The notes below the pieces were generated by a model. It saw only the letters and a program-made list of their open reading frames with translations, searched no databases and was not told the origin of the DNA. Both the position numbers and the translations under genes were made by a program. From assembly GCA_020628755.1 (NCBI GenBank), contig JAHDEQ010000008.1, positions 34,147-41,154 on the forward strand: 7,008 nucleotides of DNA, written 5' to 3'. Source of the stretch: Saprospiraceae bacterium (lineage in GTDB: Bacteria > Bacteroidota > Bacteroidia > Chitinophagales > Saprospiraceae). How positions within the stretch are numbered: position 1 is the first letter of the stretch; each line of letters starts with the position of its first letter. This document shows, piece by piece, positions 1-5,563 of the stretch.

Positions 1-3000
1 CAGAAATCTATACCTTTTTCGATAGCGAAAGTCTCTGTCAAAGTACAATCATTGGCATCTGAGATTAAAACTTCGTAAATACCTGATTCGAGGTTTTGAA
101 TACTTGAAGTCGTTGCGCCATTACTCCATTGATAAGTATAAGCTGCAGTACCACCACTTACAACTAAGCTAATTGAACCATCATTGGCACCTAAAACCGA
201 TTCATCTTGAACATCTGCTATTAAAGAAAGCGCATCGGGTTGAGCAACTTCTATTTCAAGTACCAAATCACAGTTATTCGCATCTGATATTGTTACGCTA
301 TATAAACCTGCTGCTACATCCATTAACTCCATCGTTTCGATGCTTCCGTCGCTCCATTCGTAGTCGAATGGGGCCATGCCTCCAATAAGATTCAGTACAA
401 TTTGACCATCGCTTTCGCCAAAACATGATACATTTTGGACTTCAAAACCTGCTTCAAAACCTAAACAATTGTCATTACCTTCTTCTATTTCAACTTCTAA
501 AATTGTTTGACAATTATTATCATCTGAAACTGTAATAATGTATAAACCTGGTGCTAAATTATCGTCTGAGTTGGTCGTATTGTCGTTGCTCCAAAGGTAA
601 GCGTAGTCTGGTGTGCCACCAGCTACGGCCAGCTCTATTGAACCATCGTTTGCACCTAGTTCACTTTCGTTTTGACTACTGACTTGGACTTCGATAGCGG
701 GTGCTTCGGCAACAACAATTTCCAATTCTTGTGAGCAGTTATTATTGCTAGTTACGGAAACCGTATAAACGCCTGCTCCTACCTCTGCGAGATTAGGATT
801 TGTAGTTCCATTGCTCCACAAATAAGAATTTAGTTCTATATCATTGCTTGGAAATAATTGAATATTTCCTGTGTTTTCGCCGTTACAGTCAATATTATTA
901 ACTTCATATTCTACTCCAAAAGTCAAACAAGGACTTATACCTGGATTGATAAAAACTTCTTCTACCACAATACATTGGTTGACATCTGTGAGGGTAAGTA
1001 TATAACTACCAGGTGCTAAACCTGCAAGACTTTCGCCTTGCCCAGCATCGCCCCAATTGTAGATGTATGGAGGTGTTCCTCCATTTGCATTAGCATTGAT
1101 TGAGCCATCGTTGAAATTTTCAAAAGTCTCATCTTGACTCATAATCTCTACTCCAAGCGGGCTAGGTTCTGTAATTCCATAAGACTGTTCTATGGTACAA
1201 CCCGAACTATTTGATAATGTAACTTCATAAATACCTGCACTAAGATTTTGTAGTGTTGGTGTGGTAGAACCGTCATCCCAAAGAATAGCATATTCATCTG
1301 TATTATTATCAATTGTTAAATTGATTGAACCATTAGTCCCACCTGCACAAGAAACGTTGACTTGTGTGCCTTCGGCGGCAAAAGCGGCACAAGGATTAGC
1401 TCCTGCTAAAACTTCAATTTCATTTTGAGAGACAATACAAGCATTTGCATCTGTAATGGTATAAGCATAAAATCCAGGAGCTAAATCCGAAATAGAAGCT
1501 GTCGTAGCTTCATTGCTCCATATATATGTATATGGAGCTGTACCACCAGATACACTTGTAGCAATAGCACCATCATTGGCATTTTGCTGTGATTCGTTGT
1601 TTATCTGTATTTCTACATTAATCGCTTCGTAGCTTTCAACAGTTACTTGACTTGTCATCGTACAAGCATTGGCATCTGTGATGGTTATCGTATAATCTCC
1701 TGCCGCTAAACCCGTAATAGATTGTTCTTGACTTCCATTGCTCCATGCATAGGTGTAGGGAGTCGTTCCTCCAAATACAATAGCACTTGCATTGCCACTT
1801 GCGCTTTCAAAGCAAGTGGGCTGACTCGCAATTTGGGTGCTTAATAATTCGGGTTCTTCAATTATAAAATTAGTAGTACTCGAACAACCAAATTCGTCGG
1901 TAGCAACTACTGTGTATGTATCAGCTGATAAGTTTTCAAAACTATTGTCATTGTCTCCTTGACCAATCGAATAGGTGTAGGTAGCCTCGCTACCTACAGG
2001 AGTTACCAAAGCTATTCCGTCGCTTGCTCCACCACAAGAAACATTGGTGGTTGCTACTTCTAGCTGTACAGGCATACAAGCTACTTCTTCTATAGTAATG
2101 TCTTGATTGAGTTGACATCCGTTGCTATCCGTCACCGTTACCGTGTAAGTAGCAGCTTCCAGATTGGTGGCAGGATTGGTCGTTTGGCCATCACTCCACT
2201 CATACATATAGTCGGGTGTACCACCTGATGGAAGCAAGAAAATAGAAGCATCGCCTTGTCCTACGCCACTTTCTGGAGTAATAGCAATTTGTATATCCAT
2301 TGGCTCCGGTTCTTCAATCGTAAAAGATTCGATAATCCAGCAACCTTTTAAGTCCGTAACGGTAACTTCGTAGTCACCTGGTGGTAAATTTTCTTGAGAT
2401 GGTTCAATTAATATACTATTATTCCATTGATAAAAATAAGGCATGAATCCTCCAGTTACAGATATACTTGCTTTTCCGTCATCCGAACCAAAACAAGTAA
2501 TTGGTGTAGATTTAATTTCTGCTAAAGCAAAAGAACTACAATCGAATTCGTTAACAATAAGTGTATCTATAGTAGGACAATCAATGCCTTCGGCAGTGAT
2601 CGTGACGATATATTCTCCAGCCGCTAAGTCAGAAACTTCGGGGCTAATATCCATATTAGGCGTATTCCATTGATAGGTAAAGTTGTTAATTCCTAAAGCA
2701 GCAGGATAAACTCCAACAAAGCCATCACTGGCCCCTACTGCTGTTACATCAGTAGAAATCGCTTCTACTTGAATACTAGGAGGTTCAAGTAAGCTTATGG
2801 TTTGTACAATTTCGCAAGCCTCGCCATCACTAACAGTAACACTATATTCGCCAGGACATAGATTTTCTAAAATCTCTGTTCCTGTTTGATTATTGGCATT
2901 TTCACCCCATTGAACAGTATATGCTTCATCAAATCCACTAATTTCTAGCTGAATAGTTCCATCACATTCTCCAAAACAAGTCACCTCTTGTATTTGTGCA

Positions 3001-3005
3001 TTTAC
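1..3005 (-). repeat. Array of thirteen SprB-type repeats (protein level)
   Basis: Thirteen imperfect units of about 77 residues follow one another without gaps. The shared pattern is an early DG, a GGTxPYxYxWSNG core, LxAGxYxVTVTD, and an Asn-x-Cys turn. First residues of the units: 666, 742, 825, 901, 978, 1053, 1127, 1205, 1282, 1359, 1436, 1513 and 1591 (first bases 3005, 2777, 2528, 2300, 2069, 1844, 1622, 1388, 1157, 926, 695, 464 and 230). The last runs off the edge. Units of this type make the stalk of the gliding adhesin SprB. Subtypes A and B alternate: A has an early Cys (such as SCFGESDG), B has none there (such as ELGANDG) but is followed by a linker Cys. Order is A B A B A A B A B A B A B. 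DNA identity between units is low, so this is an old array. Confidence 0.9.
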
Positions 3006-5000
3006 TTGTGCAGAACAACCTGCACCAATATTAATATTGTCCAAATAAAGTAAATTTCCGTAACCTGAATGATTGATAAAAATGATACTCAAAGCTGTTT
3101 CATCTGCATAATTACTCAAATCAATACTTTCTTTTCGCCAATCATCAGCCGTAGGTTGAAACATGATAGGATATGGCCCGTCAACTGTACTCAATTCGTC
3201 TCCTTCTTTGAAATAAAGCATTTCAGAAAAAGTTGCTCCACAATCTGTGGAAATACGTACTTCTAAACCATCAGAATACTGTGTAGAGAGCTCTCCATAA
3301 GTCGCATAAGCCACATCAAATGTCAATTCGGTATTGACTGCTGCGGTCATATCCAAAGGTGGTGTGACTATAGCATCTGTTGTATTATCAGGATTGATTA
3401 CACCTAAACCATTAAAGTTATCAAAATAAATACTGCCTGCACCAATTCCAAAACCTGAAACCGCAGAAGTATGTTGCCATACAAATGGATCTTCATCATA
3501 ATTGATACTTGTCAGTCCACTAGCTGTAGGATCTAAGGCATTCGTTTCAAAATCATCAATCAAAGGTGCAGGTTGAGAGACGTTAACCGAAACTGTTATT
3601 TCTAATTCGTCATTAAACTCCCATTCGTCAACTTGTCCATTTGGATTGGATGTCGAAACTGTAAATGTAAAATCGCTATCTGGTGCAATAAAAGAAGGCA
3701 AGGTTTCAAACTTTGATTCTCCTTTTTCTAAATTACCTGTCCAGTTAAAGTTTGTTGTATTTGTACCGTTGATACGGTAACGAATACGAGCAGAGGTCAA
3801 ATCATTTTCTCCAAATTGATTTTGAAGTTCTACTATAGGTTCAATTTCCTGACCAGCACAAACTGTTAGTGCAGGAGCAACAATCTGTATAAGCCCTGCA
3901 TCGTCATCAAATGTATTATCTGTAACTGTCCCGTCGCAACTAGGAGCAACTTCGGGAGCAGATTGTAATAATAGGTTGCGGTTTCCCCAAGCAACTGGTG
4001 TGGGATTAGCAACAGTCCCCATCAAAACGGCACGCATTACTGCAATTTGTTGATTGGTAAATGAGGTCAAACAAGAACTACTTGCATAATCCATATAATT
4101 GACATACATATGCTCCTCACCACAAGAAGAAGGCCCTGTTGGATATGTGCCTCCAAAGCAATTAAATCCAAATCCGACATCCTGAGATGTGGGGTTGGAT
4201 TGTTCTGGAGTATCCGTAAAACCATCATCATTGACTACACCGCAACCTCCATCGTTGACACCCCAAGTATGATATAAACCTAAATAGTGTCCCGTTTCGT
4301 GAGTCAATGTAGTTGCGCCAGCTCCTGTAAAACGGTAATCTAACACCGTTCCATCTGTAGATGGATCGCCAATCGTACCTGGAAAAGGTAGGTAAGCATA
4401 ACCTGTTGTGCCTCCCTGATTAGTAGTTTCTGGTATAGGAAGTATCCAAATATTATAATAGCGATAGGCATCCCAAGAAGTACTGGGTTTGATAGTTGCC
4501 TCTATATTGTCGTCCGTAACATTAGAAAACTGATGACGTGTAATTCCGTTGGTATCACTACCATTTGGGTCAATTTCTGCCAAACAAAATTGTATTTCAG
4601 GGTTTCCAATAGCATTGGCAAATCGGGCAGGTGTACTCAAAAAATCATCATTCATCGCCTGAAAATCTTCATTTAAAGTTTGAAGTTGCTCCAAAATCGT
4701 TTGCTCTGATAAATTTTGTCCAACTCCTACAGGCTCTCCATTGTGAATGACATGAAAAACTACGGGTACTTTTAGAATGGCTTGTGTGCGATAAGCTGCT
4801 TGGTTCTCTAAAATTTCGGGTATGATTCGTTCAATATACTCTTTTCTTTGTTTAAGTAACTCAGGATTTTTTTCTTGCAATTCCTTCATTTTATGGTCAA
4901 AGCCACAAACATGCCCTGGTGTGTGATGATGACTATTTTGTGCTGATAGTCCCGTTGATAAAAGTGTTAAAATAAGTAGTAATTGGGTAACAATTTTCAT
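1..5000 (-). CDS. Secreted M43-type zinc metalloprotease with SprB-repeat stalk, 3' end off window (partial)
   Basis: The reading frame opens with ATG at 5000 and stays open to base 1 (1666 full codons plus a partial TG), so the C-terminus is missing. Visible order: signal peptide 1-20 (hydrophobic LLLILTLL, cleavage likely after Ser-Ala before Gln21); propeptide-like segment with a CGFDHKM motif at Cys32, as in many Bacteroidota M43 precursors; catalytic domain about 74-340 with HETGHYLGLYH at 234-244, TDTPEQ at 262-267 and a Met-turn (NYMDY, Met303); an all-beta linker about 372-473; a jelly-roll/MAM-like domain about 481-660; then thirteen SprB-type repeats from 666. The family consists of secreted, calcium-binding metzincins that cut extracellular proteins. 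I infer export by Sec and then the type IX system, with attachment at the cell surface, but the sorting domain is not in view. The start is chosen because the signal peptide begins there; no Shine-Dalgarno precedes it, normal for Bacteroidota. The stalk is acidic and almost free of basic residues. Confidence 0.95.
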   Translation of the reverse strand, partial: MKIVTQLLLILTLLSTGLSAQNSHHHTPGHVCGFDHKMKELQEKNPELLKQRKEYIERIIPEILENQAAYRTQAILKVPVVFHVIHNGEPVGVGQNLSEQTILEQLQTLNEDFQAMNDDFLSTPARFANAIGNPEIQFCLAEIDPNGSDTNGITRHQFSNVTDDNIEATIKPSTSWDAYRYYNIWILPIPETTNQGGTTGYAYLPFPGTIGDPSTDGTVLDYRFTGAGATTLTHETGHYLGLYHTWGVNDGGCGVVNDDGFTDTPEQSNPTSQDVGFGFNCFGGTYPTGPSSCGEEHMYVNYMDYASSSCLTSFTNQQIAVMRAVLMGTVANPTPVAWGNRNLLLQSAPEVAPSCDGTVTDNTFDDDAGLIQIVAPALTVCAGQEIEPIVELQNQFGENDLTSARIRYRINGTNTTNFNWTGNLEKGESKFETLPSFIAPDSDFTFTVSTSNPNGQVDEWEFNDELEITVSVNVSQPAPLIDDFETNALDPTASGLTSINYDEDPFVWQHTSAVSGFGIGAGSIYFDNFNGLGVINPDNTTDAIVTPPLDMTAAVNTELTFDVAYATYGELSTQYSDGLEVRISTDCGATFSEMLYFKEGDELSTVDGPYPIMFQPTADDWRKESIDLSNYADETALSIIFINHSGYGNLLYLDNINIGAGCSAQVNAQIQEVTCFGECDGTIQLEISGFDEAYTVQWGENANNQTGTEILENLCPGEYSVTVSDGEACEIVQTISLLEPPSIQVEAISTDVTAVGASDGFVGVYPAALGINNFTYQWNTPNMDISPEVSDLAAGEYIVTITAEGIDCPTIDTLIVNEFDCSSFALAEIKSTPITCFGSDDGKASISVTGGFMPYFYQWNNSILIEPSQENLPPGDYEVTVTDLKGCWIIESFTIEEPEPMDIQIAITPESGVGQGDASIFLLPSGGTPDYMYEWSDGQTTNPATNLEAATYTVTVTDSNGCQLNQDITIEEVACMPVQLEVATTNVSCGGASDGIALVTPVGSEATYTYSIGQGDNDNSFENLSADTYTVVATDEFGCSSTTNFIIEEPELLSTQIASQPTCFESASGNASAIVFGGTTPYTYAWSNGSQEQSITGLAAGDYTITITDANACTMTSQVTVESYEAINVEIQINNESQQNANDGAIATSVSGGTAPYTYIWSNEATTASISDLAPGFYAYTITDANACIVSQNEIEVLAGANPCAAFAAEGTQVNVSCAGGTNGSINLTIDNNTDEYAILWDDGSTTPTLQNLSAGIYEVTLSNSSGCTIEQSYGITEPSPLGVEIMSQDETFENFNDGSINANANGGTPPYIYNWGDAGQGESLAGLAPGSYILTLTDVNQCIVVEEVFINPGISPCLTFGVEYEVNNIDCNGENTGNIQLFPSNDIELNSYLWSNGTTNPNLAEVGAGVYTVSVTSNNNCSQELEIVVAEAPAIEVQVSSQNESELGANDGSIELAVAGGTPDYAYLWSNDNTTNSDDNLAPGLYIITVSDDNNCQTILEVEIEEGNDNCLGFEAGFEVQNVSCFGESDGQIVLNLIGGMAPFDYEWSDGSIETMELMDVAAGLYSVTISDANNCDLVLEIEVAQPDALSLIADVQDESVLGANDGSISLVVSGGTAAYTYQWSNGATTSSIQNLESGIYEVLISDANDCTLTETFAIEKGIDF
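3021..3560 (-). other. Jelly-roll/MAM-like domain of the protease
   Basis: Residues about 481-660 start with IDDFET and end with LLYLDNINIG. This opening and closing pattern, with strands such as ELTFDVAYATYG and LEVRISTDCGATF between, is typical of the jelly-roll domains found after catalytic domains in secreted Bacteroidota proteases. Such domains bind partners or stabilise the neighbouring domain; the ligand here is unknown. It separates the enzyme head from the repeat stalk. Confidence 0.7.
3581..3886 (-). other. All-beta linker domain (CARDB/Ig-like)
   Basis: Residues about 372-473 lie between the catalytic and jelly-roll domains. They read as an Ig-like beta sandwich: VCAGQEIEPIVELQNQFG, then RIRYRINGT and FNWTGNLEKGES, and finally EFNDELEITVSV. 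This matches the CARDB-type domains common in Bacteroidota surface proteins, usually spacers or adhesion modules. The family assignment is by pattern only. Confidence 0.5.
3980..4781 (-). other. M43 (pappalysin/cytophagalysin-like) catalytic domain
   Basis: This part of the large gene encodes about residues 74-340. It begins with a beta strand reading VPVVFHVIHNG, the usual opening of M43 domains. The zinc site HExxHxxGxxH is complete: His234, Glu235, His238, Gly241 and His244, followed by Thr-Trp-Gly. The TDTPEQ segment (262-267) and the Met-turn at Met303 in NYMDY are the other family landmarks. Cysteines at 253 and in the FNCFGG, SSCGEEH and SSCLTS segments could form the disulfides known in this family. 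All catalytic residues are present, so activity is expected. Exact substrate cannot be told from sequence; ulilysin and pappalysin, known relatives, favour a basic residue after the cut. Confidence 0.92.
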
Positions 5001-5045
5001 GTGTTACTTGAAAATTTGTGTGGTTTATTAATAAATTTCAGTAAT

Positions 5046-5074
5046 AAAAAACACCCATAAGAGGGGGCCTTATG
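5046..5074 (-). terminator. Terminator-like hairpin with T run ahead of the protease start
   Basis: On the minus strand CATAAG (from 5074) pairs with CTTATG (ending at 5056) around a C-rich 7-base loop, followed after four bases by six T residues (5051-5046). This resembles an intrinsic terminator but sits only about 45 bases before the ATG, directly after the longer hairpin. It might end read-through transcription from the upstream gene or act as an attenuator. The 6-pair stem is AT-rich, so termination strength would be modest. Confidence 0.35.
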
Positions 5075-5076
5075 TA

Positions 5077-5132
5077 AATTGAGTTTTTATCAAATTAATA
5101 AATAACGTCAGATTAATTTGAAAAACTCGATT
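5077..5132 (-). repeat. Long inverted repeat (hairpin) in the leader of the protease gene
   Basis: Arms 5081-5099 and 5112-5128 match over 17 pairs (GAGTTTTT and CAAATTAAT with their complements), with a two-base AT bulge in one arm and a 12-base loop. Beyond one mismatch (a G-U pair if transcribed from the plus strand) the pairing continues for three more pairs to 5077 and 5132. It is the strongest inverted repeat in the window and lies 77-132 bases ahead of the ATG. It could be an mRNA leader structure or a protein-binding site. Confidence 0.65.
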
Positions 5133-5135
5133 GTC

Positions 5136-5252
5136 GGAATTAGGGATTGCAAGGGATAAAAAACTTAGATCAAGGGATTTCTTTATTCAGAAAAACTACT
5201 AAAACATTGTTTGTTTTGATTTTGTAGCTTAACTATACATTTGGAATTAGGG
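5136..5252 (+). repeat. Direct repeat GGAATTAGGG
   Basis: The ten bases GGAATTAGGG occur at 5136-5145 and again at 5243-5252, 107 bases apart, with related GGG-containing segments (CAAGGGAT, TTTAGGG) nearby. The second copy directly overlaps the end of the plus-strand promoter-like motif. This could be a pair of binding sites or chance. Confidence 0.3.
5210..5243 (+). promoter_or_regulatory. Candidate plus-strand Bacteroidota promoter
   Basis: TACATTTG at 5236-5243 matches TAnnTTTG, and TTTG occurs upstream at 5210-5213 and 5215-5218 (22 or 17 bases away), close to the usual -33 spacing. It points away from the large protease gene, toward the 3' end of the 481-residue gene. No plus-strand protein gene follows, so any transcript would be a small or antisense RNA; chance occurrence in AT-rich DNA is equally possible. 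Confidence 0.25.
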
Positions 5253-5292
5253 TTCTAAAAAAAGGTTTAGGGAAGGTTCTTGTAGATAGACC

Positions 5293-5300
5293 CAAAAGTA
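5293..5300 (-). promoter_or_regulatory. Candidate Bacteroidota -7 element for the large protease gene
   Basis: The minus strand reads TACTTTTG, an exact match to the Bacteroidota -7 consensus TAnnTTTG. It is the only match I found on this strand in the gap. A TTG at 5316-5314 lies too close (13 bases) to be an ideal -33 element, so the promoter is doubtful. If used, it would give a leader of about 285 bases containing the hairpins at 5132-5056. Confidence 0.28.
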
Positions 5301-5326
5301 CTAAATACTTAAACAATTATATGCCC

Positions 5327-5349
5327 TATTTGAAATTAAATTTCAAATA
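5327..5349. repeat. Near-perfect palindrome, 11-base arms
   Basis: TATTTGAAATT at 5327-5337 and its exact complement at 5339-5349 flank a single base. With almost no loop it suits a dimeric DNA-binding protein better than an RNA hairpin. It lies 27 bases upstream of the candidate -7 element on the minus strand, roughly where an operator or activator site could act. Chance is possible in such AT-rich DNA, though 11 matched pairs is long. Confidence 0.5.
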
Positions 5350-5413
5350 CGCTTAATATTTTTTTATAATATGACGTGTGGGATACCTTTTTTAAGAGTA
5401 GATATGTTCTTGC

Positions 5414-5460
5414 ATGAAATTTCCAAATAACATAAAATTTCATATTTAAAATATAAATAT
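5414..5460. repeat. Two adjoining AT-rich inverted repeats
   Basis: ATGAAATTT (5414-5422) pairs with AAATTTCAT (5435-5443) over nine bases with a 12-base loop. ATATTTA (5442-5448) pairs with TAAATAT (5454-5460) with a 5-base loop, overlapping the first by two bases. They contain no G+C-rich stem or clear T run, so they are poor terminators. Their role is unknown. Confidence 0.4.
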
Positions 5461-5539
5461 ACAAAAATTATGCTAAAACTTCTATTTGAAAGTTAAAAAT
5501 GTTGAAATTATATTTTTTGAGCGTATTGCAATTTATCGT

Positions 5540-5563
5540 AAAAAAAGCTGTTCTTATGCTTTA
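5540..5563 (-). terminator. Weak intrinsic terminator candidate after the 481-residue gene
   Basis: Read on the minus strand, a 5-base-pair stem (AAAGC with GCTTT, loop of 9) begins within the stop codon and runs into seven T residues (plus-strand A at 5540-5546, three of them in the stem). The position is right for a terminator, but the stem is short and weak. Confidence 0.3.

Larger units (their letters stand above)
5001..5560. other. AT-rich intergenic region without a convincing gene
   Basis: It lies between the stop of the 481-residue gene and the start of the large protease gene, both on the minus strand. It holds only tiny open frames (for example 5321-5356 and 5371-5430 on the plus strand, 11 and 19 codons) with no sign of being real. 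What stands out are inverted repeats at 5056-5074, 5077-5132, 5327-5349, 5414-5443 and 5442-5460, promoter-like motifs in both directions, and a repeated GGAATTAGGG. No tRNA or other known RNA was recognised. Confidence 0.7.

Noticed and set aside
1..3005. CRISPR array or DNA-level tandem repeat
   Set aside because: The roughly 230-base periodicity is a protein-level repeat with weak DNA identity; there are no short identical repeats with unique spacers.
173..3266. Short plus-strand open frames at 173-388, 2443-2673 and 3069-3266
   Set aside because: They lie antisense to the clearly coding large protease gene, have no recognisable domains, and their composition reflects the complement of the repeat-coding strand.
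5062..5068. G run at 5063-5067 as a quadruplex
   Set aside because: Only a single run of five G is present; a quadruplex needs four nearby runs.
5321..5430. Tiny plus-strand frames of 11 and 19 codons in the intergenic region
   Set aside because: Too short, no ribosome site or conservation evidence, and the first mostly consists of the palindrome at 5327-5349.
5327..5460. Insertion-sequence terminal inverted repeats
   Set aside because: The inverted repeats are short and close together, with no transposase or flanking target duplication between them.
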